A DNA stretch of 64,000 nt from Sphingomonas sp. Ag1 (GCF_000980895.1 NZ_LAZX01000093.1:124001-188000); one strand, 5' to 3'; shown: positions 1-9,132, numbered from the stretch's first letter. Translations and numbers: made by a program. The notes: generated by a model from the letters alone, not told the origin.

Positions 1-332
1 GCAAAGGCGGCGAGATTGTCGCGCGACAGCTGCATGTCGAGCCGGAGGCGGGTGAACAGCTGCCAGGAGAACAGCCCGTCGCGCACCAGCAGCGGCAACA
101 GCTGCGCGATCGGCTTGGTGGGATCGAACCGTTCCTCGAACGCGGACACCTGCCGTTCGAAGATGGCGAAGGCGAGGTCGAGCCGATCCTTGAAATTGCG
201 ATACAGGGTGCCGCGCCCGACGCCGGCGCGCGCAGCGATATCCTCCAGCGGGACACCGAAGCCGTCGGCGTCGAAACACGCCGCGGCGGCCTCCAGCAGC
301 GCTTCCCGCCGGGCGCGTGCATCACGGCGCAT
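1..332 (-). CDS. TetR/AcrR family transcriptional regulator (C-terminal part cut off by window edge)
   Basis: The minus-strand frame opens at an ATG at 332 and runs open to the left edge, so only about 110 N-terminal residues are visible. They contain a TetR-type helix-turn-helix: a helix with EDIAARAGVG followed by the recognition helix GRGTLYRNF and then a KDRLDLAFAIFE segment, all in the first 60 residues. The ligand-binding domain begins but is truncated. The gene is divergent from the amino-sugar genes to its right, across a 266-bp spacer in which I see no convincing operator. TetR proteins usually repress a neighbouring gene; the target here may equally lie off the left edge. Ligand unknown. 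Confidence 0.85.
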   Translation of the reverse strand, partial: MRRDARARREALLEAAAACFDADGFGVPLEDIAARAGVGRGTLYRNFKDRLDLAFAIFERQVSAFEERFDPTKPIAQLLPLLVRDGLFSWQLFTRLRLDMQLSRDNLAAF

Positions 333-598
333 GGCGGCATGGTCCGGTGTCGCGCGCGATCATGGCCACTGATTAGGCGGGCGTTCGCGCGGAAGGCAAC
401 CCGCAGGCGGCACAGGAGCAGCGCAGGAGCGGCGCAGGAGGAGGGTGCCTGGAGTCATAACTCGGCGGCATGAACGCCCGAAGCCTAAGCAGCGCTGCGG
501 ATGCGCATATCCGCTATTACGGCGGGGACGCTTATCGGGCAGGTGGCGCCGCCATACGCTGCGCGGCGTTCCGGCGCAGCGGACGGAAGGCTGAGGGC

Positions 599-2383
599 AT
601 GAGTAACGTCCTGATCGAAATCCGCGTCGACGATGCGTCAGGGCTGGCCGCGGCCATCGCCGGCGGCGCCGACCGCATCGCGCTATGTTCGTCGCTGGCG
701 CTGGGCGGGCTGACGCCGACGCCAGGCCTGCTGCGGCAAGCCGCACAATCGCCGGTCCCGGTGCGCGCGATGATCCGGCCGCGCGAGGGCAATTTTTCCT
801 ATGATGCGGCGGAGCGTGCCGCGATGCTGCACGATATCGATGTCGCGCGTGCCGAGGGCCTGAGCGGCGTGGTAATTGGCGCGCTGACCCCCGACGGCGA
901 GCTGGACGTGGCGTTGCTGGAGGAGATGGTCGCCCGGGCGGTCGGCATGGACGTGACGCTGCATCGCGCGGTCGACCTGCTGCCCGACCCGGTGGCTGCG
1001 GTGGAGATCGCCGCCGAGCTTGGCATCGCCACCATCCTGACGTCCGGTGGCGCCCGCACCGCGGCGGCAGGGGCGGCCACCATTGGCCGGATGCGCGCGC
1101 AGGCGGGCGACCGGGTGGAGATCATGGCGGGCGGTACGATCCGGGCGACAGACGTCGCCGCGCTGGTCGAGGAGACCGGCGTTCGCGCGGTTCATGCCGC
1201 CGCATCCCGCCCGCGTGTCGCCTGGGCCCCGGCGCTGCGGCTGGGGTTTGAAAGCGAGCTTGCCCGCACCACCGACTGGGAGGAAGTGGCGCGGCTGCGC
1301 GCCGCGCTGCGCCGACCTGCCACCATGCGCCCGGTGCCGATCGCCGCCCCGCCGGCCAAGCCCGATCCGGCGGGCACGTTGATGCACAACGAGGCGGGTG
1401 AGGCGCCCGAAGCCGCCGCCCGCTTCCTGGCGCGCAACAGCGCAACGATCGCGCGGCTGGCGGCGCGATTGCGGCGCGACCCGCCGCCGTTCATCGTCAC
1501 CTGCGCGCGCGGATCATCCGATCATGCGGCGACGTACGGCAAATATCTGTTCGAGACCAAGACGGGGATCACCGTCGCCTCCGCCGCGCCGTCGATCGCG
1601 TCGCTATATCGCGCGCCGCTGGAGGCCAAGGGCGCCTTGTGCCTGGCGATTTCGCAATCGGGCCGCAGCCCCGACCTGCTGGCGACGGCGGCGGCCTACA
1701 AGGCCGGTGGCGCCTTGGTCGTCGCGATGGTCAATGACGAGGAATCGCCACTGGCGGCGTGCGCCGACGAGGTGCTGCCGCTGTGCGCCGGGCCGGAGCG
1801 ATCGATCGCGGCGACCAAATCCTATATCACGACGCTGGTCGCGCAGGCCGCGCTGGCAGCAGCATGGGCGAGCGACGCAGCGTTGCAGGAGCGGCTGGCG
1901 GCGCTACCCGATGCGCTGTCGCGCGCCTTTGCGCTACGCTGGGGCGCGGCGATCCCGCCGCTGGTCGGCGCGCGTGACCTGTTCGTGCTGGGGCGCGGCT
2001 ATGGCTATGCCGTGGCGCTGGAGGCGGCGCTGAAGTTCAAGGAAACCTGCGGGCTGCATGCCGAGGCGTTTTCCGCAGCCGAGGTGCGGCACGGGCCGAT
2101 GGCGATCGTCCGGCGCGGCTTTCCGGTACTGGGCTTTGCCAGTTCGGATGCGAGCGGCGACGATGTGCGCGACGCGGCGGCCTTGTTCGCCGAGCGCGGC
2201 GCGGTCACATTGCTGGCGGATGCCGGGGGGAAGGGCGTGTTGCCGGCCCTTGCCTGCGACCCGGTGCTGGAGCCGATCCTGCAGATCCAGAGCTTTTACC
2301 GGATGGTGAATGCGCTGGCGATCGCGCGCGGGAACGATCCCGACGCGCCGCCGCATTTGAGGAAAGTGACCGAGACGCGATGA
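599..2383 (+). CDS. CutC-domain / SIS-domain fusion: putative glucosamine-6-phosphate deaminase (NagB-II type)
   Basis: One uninterrupted frame of 594 residues. Residues about 4-240 are a CutC-like TIM barrel (GADRIALCSSLALGGLTP, later IMAGGTIRATDV and VHAAAS). Residues about 255-594 are a double-SIS protein like NagB-II/AgaS and the isomerase half of GlmS (EAGEAPEAAARF, CARGSSDHAATYGKYL, SQSGRSPDLL, ERSIAATKSYITT, C-terminal LRKVTET). NagB-II converts glucosamine-6-phosphate to fructose-6-phosphate and ammonia. Start at 599 is chosen because a GGAAGG lies just upstream and the CutC fold begins there; the frame is open to 470. The early Cys common in CutC (EVC) is Arg here. The stop overlaps nagA by ATGA, so the two are translationally coupled, supporting an amino-sugar role. 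CutC's own role is unsettled in the literature. Confidence 0.85.
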   Translation: MSNVLIEIRVDDASGLAAAIAGGADRIALCSSLALGGLTPTPGLLRQAAQSPVPVRAMIRPREGNFSYDAAERAAMLHDIDVARAEGLSGVVIGALTPDGELDVALLEEMVARAVGMDVTLHRAVDLLPDPVAAVEIAAELGIATILTSGGARTAAAGAATIGRMRAQAGDRVEIMAGGTIRATDVAALVEETGVRAVHAAASRPRVAWAPALRLGFESELARTTDWEEVARLRAALRRPATMRPVPIAAPPAKPDPAGTLMHNEAGEAPEAAARFLARNSATIARLAARLRRDPPPFIVTCARGSSDHAATYGKYLFETKTGITVASAAPSIASLYRAPLEAKGALCLAISQSGRSPDLLATAAAYKAGGALVVAMVNDEESPLAACADEVLPLCAGPERSIAATKSYITTLVAQAALAAAWASDAALQERLAALPDALSRAFALRWGAAIPPLVGARDLFVLGRGYGYAVALEAALKFKETCGLHAEAFSAAEVRHGPMAIVRRGFPVLGFASSDASGDDVRDAAALFAERGAVTLLADAGGKGVLPALACDPVLEPILQIQSFYRMVNALAIARGNDPDAPPHLRKVTETR

Positions 2384-3549
2384 GCAAGATCCTGTTCGAG
2401 AACGGCACGGTCGTGCTCGGCGAGGGCCGTGTCGCCGACCAGCTGCTGATCGAGGGCGGCCGCGTCGCGGATGCCGGCACCGATGCCGCAGGCGCGGAGC
2501 GGGTCGACCTGGGGGGCGGGTGGCTGCTGCCCGGGTTCATCGACACGCAGGTGAATGGCGGCGGCGGCGTCCTGTTCAACGACGATCCCAGCGTGGCGAC
2601 GATCGCCACCATCGGCGCGGCGCATGCGCGGTTTGGCACGACCGGTTTCCTGCCGACGCTGATTTCCGACACGATCGACAAGATCGACCGCGCGATGCGC
2701 GCGACCGAGCAGGCGATCGCGGCGGGCGTGCCCGGCGTGCTGGGCATCCATATCGAGGGGCCGTTCCTGAACCCGCGCCGGCGCGGCACGCATGATGCGG
2801 CGCATTTCACCCGGCTCGACGCGGAGAAGATCGCGCTTCTGTCCAGCCTGACGCATGGGCGCACGCTGGTGACGCTGGCGCCGGAAATGACCACGACGGC
2901 GCATATTCGCGAATTGGTGGCGGCGGGGGTGATCGTCGCGGCGGGGCATAGCGACGCCGATTATGCGACGATGCGCGGCGCGTTTGATGCCGGGGTGACG
3001 GGCGTCACGCATCTGTTCAACGCCATGTCGCCGCTGCATCATCGCAAGCCCGGCGTGGTGGGGGCCGCGATCGAGAATCAGACGGCCTATGCCGGGCTCA
3101 TCGTCGACGGGCGGCATGTCGCGCCGGCCGCGCTTCGCATCGCGCTTGCCGCGCGGCCGCATGACCGCTTTATGCTGGTCACCGATGCGATGCCGCCGGT
3201 CGGCACCGATGCCGATCATTTCGTGCTGCAGGGCAAGACGATCCGCATCGAGCAGGGCGTGTGCGTCGAGGAGGATGGGACGCTGGCGGGATCGGCGCTC
3301 GACATGGCGACGGCGGTCGGCAATGCGGTGCGGCTGCTGGGGCTGGATGTGGCGGATGCGTCAATGATGGCGTCGGGCGCGCCGGCGGCCTTCCTGGGGC
3401 TGGGCGATCGCGGCGCGTTGCTGCCGGGGATGCGCGCCGACCTTGCGTGGCTGGGCGCGGACTTCCGGCCGCGCGGCACCTGGATCGGTGGGGAGCGGGT
3501 GGCGGCAGGGGGCAGCGCCGCTGCGTCCCCGACCGCCACGATGGCTTGA
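2380..3549 (+). CDS. nagA: N-acetylglucosamine-6-phosphate deacetylase
   Basis: 389 residues, normal for NagA. It removes acetate from N-acetylglucosamine-6-phosphate in the cytoplasm, giving the substrate of the SIS enzyme encoded just upstream. Amidohydrolase landmarks are present: HIEGPFLNPRRRGTH near residue 124, GHSDADY near 189, THLFNAMSPLHHRKPG near 210 and the catalytic Asp in VTDAMPPVG near 269. The start codon overlaps the upstream stop (ATGA), so both are one operon. No NagR site, sugar kinase or N-acetylglucosamine transporter is visible in the window. Confidence 0.95.
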   Translation: MSKILFENGTVVLGEGRVADQLLIEGGRVADAGTDAAGAERVDLGGGWLLPGFIDTQVNGGGGVLFNDDPSVATIATIGAAHARFGTTGFLPTLISDTIDKIDRAMRATEQAIAAGVPGVLGIHIEGPFLNPRRRGTHDAAHFTRLDAEKIALLSSLTHGRTLVTLAPEMTTTAHIRELVAAGVIVAAGHSDADYATMRGAFDAGVTGVTHLFNAMSPLHHRKPGVVGAAIENQTAYAGLIVDGRHVAPAALRIALAARPHDRFMLVTDAMPPVGTDADHFVLQGKTIRIEQGVCVEEDGTLAGSALDMATAVGNAVRLLGLDVADASMMASGAPAAFLGLGDRGALLPGMRADLAWLGADFRPRGTWIGGERVAAGGSAAASPTATMA

Positions 3550-3581
3550 CGCTGGGACACTTGCTGTTCGATCAGGGACGC

Positions 3582-5549
3582 ATGTTCAAGCACTTCGCTG
3601 CCTCGCTCACGCTCGCCGCGCTCGCCGCCGGCGCGTCCGCCCAGACCATCGGCCAGCAGACCGCCGGCGCCCAGCCAGTCGCCCAGCGGCAGGTGGGCAG
3701 CGCCACGCTGTCGGGCGTGCCGGAAATCCCGGCCGATGTGCGCGAGGCGGTGCAGCGCTATCAGAACAGCCGCGCGGCGCAGTTCGAGGATTGGCTGCCC
3801 GACGGCTCGATGCTGATCGCGACGCGGTTCGGCGCGACGCAGCAGTTGCATCATGTGGCGAAGCCTGGCGCGACGCGCACGCAGGTCACCTTCGGTGCGG
3901 AGCCGATCGCCAGCGCCACCGTCGTCCCGGGCACCGACCGCTTCGTGATGACGCGTGATACCGGCGGCGACGAATGGTTCCAGCTGTACACCCGCGGCCT
4001 GACCGGCACGGCGCAGCAGCTGACGCAGGCGGGCACGCGCAACGGATCGCCGGTGTTCAGCAAGGACGGCAGCCTGCTCGCCTGGGCGCGCGCCACCAAG
4101 GGTAGCGCGGCCTATACGATCCTGGGCGTCGACCCCAAGGCGGGCGGCACGCCGCGCACGCTGTATCAGGCGGATGGCGCAGTGGCCCCGGCGGATATTG
4201 CACCGGACAAGTCGCGGCTGATCTTCGTGCGCAGCCTGTCCAACCGCGAGGACCAGCTGTTCGAGCTCGATCTCGCCACCGGCAAGGCGCGGCGTATCGC
4301 GCCCAAGGCGGAAGCGGCGGTGTATGAATCGCCGCGCTATCTGCCGGGCGGCAAGAAGATCATCGCCATCTCCGACCGCGGCAACGACACGCGCCAGCTG
4401 GTCGAGATCGACCTCGCCACCGGCGCGCAGGTGGTGCTGACGCCGGGGCTGACGTGGGACGTCGAAAGCTATGACCTGACCGACGATGGCCGCGTGCTGG
4501 CCTATGCGGTGAACGAGGACGGTTTCTCGCGCATCGTCGTGCAGGATCGGATCACGCGGCGCGCGCTGCCGCAGCCGACGCTGCCCAAGGGCGTGCTGAC
4601 GGCGCTGAAATTCTCGCCCGATGGCAAGCAGCTGGCGATCGGCCTGACCTCCGCCACCTCGGCCGGGGACGTGTGGAGCTGGGACGTCGATGGCGGGGAG
4701 CTGACGCGCTGGACGACGTCGGAACTGGGCGATCTCGATCCCGCGCAGCTCGCCGAGCCGGAGCTGATCCGCTTCAAGTCGTTCGACGGGCTGTCGGTGC
4801 CGGCCTTCGTCTATCGACCGAAGGGCGTGCCGGCGGGGACGCGGACCCCGGTGATCATCGATATTCACGGCGGGCCGGAGGCACAGACGCGGCCGATCTG
4901 GAATTATGGCGCGCAATATTTCGCCGACGTGCTGAAGGCGACGGTGATCCTCCCCAACGTCCGCGGCAGCGACGGCTATGGCAAGCGCTACCTCAATCTC
5001 GACAACGCCGAGAAGCGCGAGGATTCGGTGAAGGACATCGGCGCGCTGCTGGACTGGATCGGGCAGCAGCCGAACCTCGATGCCAATCGCGTCGCCGTTT
5101 ATGGCCAGTCCTATGGCGGCTACATGAGCCTTGCCGTGATGACGCATTATTCCGACCGGCTGGTCGGCGGCGTCGAGCGCTATGGCATCAGCAACTGGAT
5201 CACCTTCCTCGAGAATACCGAGGCCTATCGCCGCGACAATCGCCGCGCCGAATATGGCGACGAGCGTGATCCCAAGATGCGCGCCGTGCTGCAGCGCGTG
5301 TCGCCGATCACCAACGTCGATCGCATCAAGAAGCCGATGCTGGTGATGCAGGGCGCCAACGACCCGCGCGTGCCGCAGCTTGAGTCCGACCAGGTGGTCG
5401 AGAAGCTGCGCGCGAACGGCAACGAGACCTGGTACGTGCTGTTCGCCGACGAAGGCCATGGTTTCCTGAAGAAGCCGAACAACGATCTTCGCCGCGAGGT
5501 GGAAACGGTGTTCCTGCGCCGTCTGTTCGAGCAGCAGCCCGCGCGCTGA
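3582..5549 (+). CDS. Exported S9 family (prolyl oligopeptidase-type) serine peptidase
   Basis: 655 residues. The frame is open upstream to 3261, but ATG 3582 begins a clear signal peptide (MFKHFAASLTLAALAAGASA). The middle has repeated beta-propeller-like segments (FSPDGKQLAIG, LPGGKKIIAISDRGND) typical of the S9 N-terminal domain. The C-terminal alpha/beta hydrolase carries the nucleophile Ser510 in GQSYGGYMS, Asp594 in NDPRVP and His626 in DEGHGF. Probably a periplasmic oligopeptidase or acylaminoacyl peptidase; substrate not deducible. It starts 32 bp after nagA on the same strand, so it may be read through from the amino-sugar unit, though a functional link is not evident. Confidence 0.93.
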   Translation: MFKHFAASLTLAALAAGASAQTIGQQTAGAQPVAQRQVGSATLSGVPEIPADVREAVQRYQNSRAAQFEDWLPDGSMLIATRFGATQQLHHVAKPGATRTQVTFGAEPIASATVVPGTDRFVMTRDTGGDEWFQLYTRGLTGTAQQLTQAGTRNGSPVFSKDGSLLAWARATKGSAAYTILGVDPKAGGTPRTLYQADGAVAPADIAPDKSRLIFVRSLSNREDQLFELDLATGKARRIAPKAEAAVYESPRYLPGGKKIIAISDRGNDTRQLVEIDLATGAQVVLTPGLTWDVESYDLTDDGRVLAYAVNEDGFSRIVVQDRITRRALPQPTLPKGVLTALKFSPDGKQLAIGLTSATSAGDVWSWDVDGGELTRWTTSELGDLDPAQLAEPELIRFKSFDGLSVPAFVYRPKGVPAGTRTPVIIDIHGGPEAQTRPIWNYGAQYFADVLKATVILPNVRGSDGYGKRYLNLDNAEKREDSVKDIGALLDWIGQQPNLDANRVAVYGQSYGGYMSLAVMTHYSDRLVGGVERYGISNWITFLENTEAYRRDNRRAEYGDERDPKMRAVLQRVSPITNVDRIKKPMLVMQGANDPRVPQLESDQVVEKLRANGNETWYVLFADEGHGFLKKPNNDLRREVETVFLRRLFEQQPAR

Positions 5550-5663
5550 TGCCGGCGCTGCGCCGGGCGGCGGTGGTTGCCCGGTGTGCCGGTACGTAGA
5601 TTATCGCATCGGCAAGCCGGCCCGTCGGGTCGATGCTCCCGGCCATTACGCTGGGAGAGTAAG

Positions 5664-6278
5664 ATGCGTCTGATCGTCGCCGGAGCCCTGATCGCGACCA
5701 CCGTCCTTGCGCTGCCATCCCAGGCGCAGGGGCCCCCAGGACCCCCGCCCGGACGCCCGGGCGGACCGGGCATCCGTCCGCCGCAGGGCGGCCCGCCACC
5801 AGGACCGCCGCCGGGCAATCCGTGGCGACCAGATGGCGGGCCCGGCGCCCGTCCGCCGGGAATGCAGCCGCCGGGTGCCCGTCCGCCAGGAATGCAGCCG
5901 CCCGGTGCCCGTCCGCGCCCGCCCGCGCCGTTGCCGCCCGGTTGGGGGCGCAACCGGAACCAGTGGCGGCGCTATGACTTCGATCGCCCGCCGCCCGGGC
6001 AGCCATGGTATTATGCCGACCATTTCTATCGCGACGGCCGCTATTACCGGCCCCGCCGGCTGGGGCCGTATGACCGCATCTATCGCGGATACAACGGCCG
6101 CTATTATTGCCGCCGCAGCGACGGCACGACGGGGCTGATCATCGGCGGCATCAGCGGCGGGATCCTGGGCGGGTTGCTCAGCAACGGCGATTCCAGTCCG
6201 CTCGGCGCGCTGATCGGCGCCCGGGCTGGTGCGGCGCTGGGCACGGCGATCGACCAGGACCAGGTGATCTGCCGCTGA
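5664..6278 (+). CDS. Exported Pro/Gly-rich protein with aromatic segment and glycine-zipper C-terminus (RcnB-like)
   Basis: 204 residues. ATG 5664 follows a GGGAGAG ribosome site; residues 1-21 form a signal peptide ending SQAQ. Residues 22-95 are almost only Pro, Gly and Arg, including two 10-residue repeats of ARPPGMQPPG. Residues 96-150 are Tyr/Arg-rich (RYDFDRPPPGQPWYY), resembling RcnB-like periplasmic proteins. The C-terminal 55 residues hold a glycine-zipper 2TM pattern (GLIIGGISGGILGGLLS then GALIGARAGAALG). Likely envelope-associated. No enzymatic motif. The RcnB resemblance is weak; the glycine zipper is the better-supported part. Confidence 0.75.
   Translation: MRLIVAGALIATTVLALPSQAQGPPGPPPGRPGGPGIRPPQGGPPPGPPPGNPWRPDGGPGARPPGMQPPGARPPGMQPPGARPRPPAPLPPGWGRNRNQWRRYDFDRPPPGQPWYYADHFYRDGRYYRPRRLGPYDRIYRGYNGRYYCRRSDGTTGLIIGGISGGILGGLLSNGDSSPLGALIGARAGAALGTAIDQDQVICR
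5847..5906 (+). repeat. Two tandem 30-bp units in the Pro/Gly-rich gene
   Basis: Two head-to-tail 30-bp copies, each encoding ARPPGMQPPG, followed by a partial third copy (ARP). They differ at two third-codon-type positions. In-frame, so copy-number change would lengthen the proline-rich linker without a frameshift. Confidence 0.8.
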
Positions 6279-6445
6279 CCGGATGAGGAAGGATGTACGA
6301 CCGCTGGTCCCCGCCGGGGCTGGCGGTCGAGCCGTGCGCACGGGGCGTCGCCCAGCCGCGGTTCATCAACGGGAATGATATGGCGGCCGGTGCGTTGGTG
6401 TGCATCAACATGCCCGCGCATCATCTGCAGCTGAAGGAGTTCCCG

Positions 6446-7120
6446 TTGCCTGCCGTTCCGATCATCCCGCACGCCCGCCGCGATGGTGCCTGCCCGGCGC
6501 CCGTATCAAGGCGCCCCGCGACCGGCGGCCGGCGCCAGTGGGCGTGGCTGTTGCTGCCGGCGATGGCGATCGGCCTGTCGGCTGGCAGCGCGGCATCGGC
6601 GCAGGAATATGCGACGCGCGATGTCGGCGACTGGACGGTGGCCCCGAGCAGCGACCGCAGCGGGTGCTTCCTGACGCGCACCTATCGCGGGCCGCGGCAG
6701 ACCACCTTGCTGTTCGGGCTCGACACGGACGGGAGCAACCGGCTGACGCTGCTGAACCCGAACTGGTCGTCGATCCGGGAGAAGGAGGAGCTGCGGCTGA
6801 CCTATCGCTTTTCGGGCGCCGCCTTTCCGAACCGCGCGGCGATCGGGATTGCCGCCAGCGGCCGCAAGGGGTTCGTGACCAGCTTCGGCGACGCCTTTCC
6901 ACGCACGCTGGCCACCTCCGCCTTTCTTCATGTGCGGCGCGGCGACGTGCCGGTGGAGGAGCTGACGCTGGACGGCAGCGGTGCGGCGATCGCGGAACTG
7001 CGCAAGTGCGTCGACGTGTATCGCGCGACGCCGGCCAAGGCGACGAAGGCGGCCAAGGACGACGGGCGGATCCCCTTGGATCCGTTTGCCGCGAAGCAGC
7101 GGCGCGATTCGAAAAGGTAG
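6446..7120 (+). CDS. Conserved hypothetical exported protein
   Basis: About 224 residues from a TTG at 6446, chosen because AAGGAG lies six bases upstream. The frame is also open to an ATG at 6293 that itself follows GAGGAAGG, so the start is uncertain. A basic N-terminus leads into a hydrophobic segment (AWLLLPAMAIGLSAGSAASAQ) that fits a signal peptide. The mature part contains DVGDWTVAP, CFLTRTYRG, LTLLNPNWSSI and a late Cys (LRKCVDVYRA). Two cysteines could form a periplasmic disulfide. The C-terminus is Lys/Arg-rich. I do not recognise a family with a known function. Confidence 0.65.
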   Translation: MPAVPIIPHARRDGACPAPVSRRPATGGRRQWAWLLLPAMAIGLSAGSAASAQEYATRDVGDWTVAPSSDRSGCFLTRTYRGPRQTTLLFGLDTDGSNRLTLLNPNWSSIREKEELRLTYRFSGAAFPNRAAIGIAASGRKGFVTSFGDAFPRTLATSAFLHVRRGDVPVEELTLDGSGAAIAELRKCVDVYRATPAKATKAAKDDGRIPLDPFAAKQRRDSKR

Positions 7121-7325
7121 TATCGCGCCCCTAGATGGTTCAGCCTTGGTTCAGGCGTGCAGTTAACCTAAGCAATAATACTAACGATGACTAAGTTAAC
7201 GAGGAGTGGTAGGGTGAGGAAGAGATCATTTCATCGTGTGATCGCCCCAATTCGCCGCCTGCTCTATTGCAGGAATGTGTCAGCTTGGGCTCCGTCACTT
7301 GGCTAATAATGATGGAAGAAGAGCA

Positions 7326-7634
7326 ATGCTCCCAGCGATGACCAAAGTAGCCCCCGCAATTGCGATTATGGCGGCAGCCACCGTGCTCGGCGGATGTGCG
7401 ACCAAATCCTATGTGCGCGAACAGGTGGCCCCAGTGGCGCAGCGCGTCGACGCGATCGAGACCCAGCTCCAGGCGACCGACAGCACCGCCAAGCAGGCGC
7501 TGGCCGAAGCGCAGGCCGCATCGGGCATGGCGCAGCAGAACGGGCAGCGGCTCGACCAGCTGAACGGCCGGGTCGACGGTGTCGAGCAGCGGATGATGCA
7601 GCAGGAAAGTCGGGGCAAGCGCCCGCGCCACTGA
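7326..7634 (+). CDS. Small coiled-coil lipoprotein
   Basis: 102 residues from ATG 7326, preceded by GGAAGAAGAG. A type II signal peptide ends at the lipobox LGGC, giving a lipidated Cys. The rest is heptad-like and Ala/Gln-rich (VAPVAQRVDAIETQLQATD, GQRLDQLNGRVDGVEQRM), a coiled coil resembling Lpp or the N-terminal stalk of OmpA-family lipoproteins. No OmpA domain follows: the frame stops after a short basic tail. It could be a stand-alone Lpp-like spacer or a shortened OmpA-family protein. Confidence 0.75.
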   Translation: MLPAMTKVAPAIAIMAAATVLGGCATKSYVREQVAPVAQRVDAIETQLQATDSTAKQALAEAQAASGMAQQNGQRLDQLNGRVDGVEQRMMQQESRGKRPRH

Positions 7635-7721
7635 GGCCGTGGGCGTCAGCCGCCGCATCTTGCGCAATGACTGACATGGTGGCTGCCCGATGGCGGGCGG
7701 CCACCCTTCACCTGGGAACGG

Positions 7722-8474
7722 ATGATCAAGACGTTTTTGATGGGTGCCGCTGCGGCGCTGACGATTACTGGCACAATGATCGGGACGACGACGGGGGCGC
7801 ACGCCGCACCGAAGAAGGCGTCCGCCGGCAAGGCCAAGAAGGCGCGCGCCGCGGCGAAGCCGGCGGCTGCCTCTGCCGCGCCGGTCGAGATCAATCCGTC
7901 CGCCGAGGCGCGGCTGGTCGCGTCCTGGGTTCTCGCCTCCGGCGACAATCGCAAGCTCCCCTATGTCGTCCTCGACAAGAAGGCGGCATCGCTCATCCTG
8001 TATGATGCCAAGGGTAAGCCGCTTGCCCAGGAGCCGACGCTGATCGGTATCGCGCTCGGTGACGAGGCCAGCCCGGGCGTTGGCAGCAAGAAGCTGGGCG
8101 ATCTGGGCCCGGCGGAAAAGACCACGCCGGCAGGGCGTTTTCTCGCCAAGTTCGGCTATGCCTTTGGCAAGCAGCAGGTGTTGTGGGTGGATTACACCAA
8201 CAGCGTCGCCATTCACCCGATCCCGGCCGACGCGGCGAAGAAGGAGAAGCGGCGCGAGCGCATGCTGTCCGAGACGCCGGATGACAACCGCATCACCTTT
8301 GGCTGCATCAACGTGCCGCGTGCCTTTTACGGCAGCAAGCTGCGCCCGTTGTTCCAGAAGGGTGGCGGCTATGTCTATGTGCTGCCCGACAGCAAGCCGC
8401 TGGAAGAGGTATTCCCGCGGCTGCGCGTCCATGCGCTGACCCACGGCGTTACCGGGGACGCCGCCACGCCATAA
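7722..8474 (+). CDS. L,D-transpeptidase (YkuD) family protein
   Basis: 250 residues. Signal peptide (residues 1-28, ending AHA), then an Ala/Lys-rich linker to about residue 55. The YkuD-type catalytic part has the His in VAIHPIP and the Cys195 nucleophile in TFGCINVP; the consensus is H...SHGC[IV]R[LM], so the Ser/His before Gly-Cys is replaced by Thr/Phe as in a divergent subgroup. These enzymes cross-link or remodel peptidoglycan in the periplasm. Short spacing (87 bp) after the coiled-coil lipoprotein; both are envelope genes. Convergent with hupE. Confidence 0.8.
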   Translation: MIKTFLMGAAAALTITGTMIGTTTGAHAAPKKASAGKAKKARAAAKPAAASAAPVEINPSAEARLVASWVLASGDNRKLPYVVLDKKAASLILYDAKGKPLAQEPTLIGIALGDEASPGVGSKKLGDLGPAEKTTPAGRFLAKFGYAFGKQQVLWVDYTNSVAIHPIPADAAKKEKRRERMLSETPDDNRITFGCINVPRAFYGSKLRPLFQKGGGYVYVLPDSKPLEEVFPRLRVHALTHGVTGDAATP

Positions 8475-8508
8475 CGCTGGCGGCGCGGCGCCCGGCACGT
8501 CTTCTTGA

Positions 8509-9132
8509 TCAGCCGCTGATGCCGCTCAGCAGCCCGACTCCCACCACGGCGGCGATCGTTCCGGCAGAACGCATCGCATGGCCGCCTCGCGCGACGACCG
8601 TGTTGGTCAGCGCAGCGCCCGCACCAAGGCCGATCGCAAGCAGCGTCGCCGTCCCGAGCAGGAAGCCGCCGGCATAGGGCAGCGCGCCGGCACCGGCCGG
8701 CATCTCCGCGCCATGCGCGAACCCGTGGAAGATGGCGAACAGCCCGACGACCCCCGCGGCGACCGCGACCGGCGCCTTGATGTTGAACGCCACGGCAATG
8801 CCGAGCAGGATGACGGACAGGGCGATCGCGACCTCCACCAGGGTAGTCGCCGGAGCGGCAAAACCGAGGATGCCGCCCGCCGCCATCGCCGCCAGGAAGG
8901 CGAGCGGCAGCATCCACAGCGCCCGGCCGCCGAGCCGATAGGCGAACAGGCCCACGAGGATCATTGCCAGCGCGTGGTCGAGCCCGGTGAACGGATGCAT
9001 GAGGCCCTGGACGCCGCCCCCGCCGGCCGCCTCATGCCCTGGATGGGCGAAAGCCGCGCCGGGCAGCACGAGCAGGCCGGAGCCGACAAGACGGATCGCA
9101 TTGTTCAGCGCCCGGGAGGAATTACGAGTCAT
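8509..9132 (-). CDS. HupE/UreJ family nickel permease
   Basis: 207 residues with an N-terminal signal/TM segment and about six hydrophobic helices. Family signatures are present: HPFTGLDH at residues 46-53 and FHGFAHG at 135-141, the His-containing motifs thought to bind Ni2+. HupE/UreJ proteins import nickel for hydrogenase or urease. It is divergent from the fluoride channel/urease genes, and urease is the only nickel enzyme visible here, so a role in supplying urease nickel is a reasonable inference. Confidence 0.9.
   Translation of the reverse strand: MTRNSSRALNNAIRLVGSGLLVLPGAAFAHPGHEAAGGGGVQGLMHPFTGLDHALAMILVGLFAYRLGGRALWMLPLAFLAAMAAGGILGFAAPATTLVEVAIALSVILLGIAVAFNIKAPVAVAAGVVGLFAIFHGFAHGAEMPAGAGALPYAGGFLLGTATLLAIGLGAGAALTNTVVARGGHAMRSAGTIAAVVGVGLLSGISG

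Noticed and set aside
16-372. Plus-strand ORF at the left edge
   Set aside because: Antisense shadow of the TetR gene; only the minus frame has a helix-turn-helix.
3216-5459. 747-codon minus-strand ORF opposite the S9 peptidase
   Set aside because: Shadow frame caused by high GC; composition rich in Arg, His and Ala with no domain, while the plus strand holds a complete catalytic triad.
7141-7200. CtrA sites around the paired GTTAAC hexamers
   Set aside because: Only half-site matches (TTAA-N7-AATA); the N7 spacing does not hold for the second copy.
7187-7306. 39-codon basic ORF upstream of the coiled-coil lipoprotein
   Set aside because: No ribosome site, no known motif and a composition rich in Arg and Ser; the region is probably a promoter.
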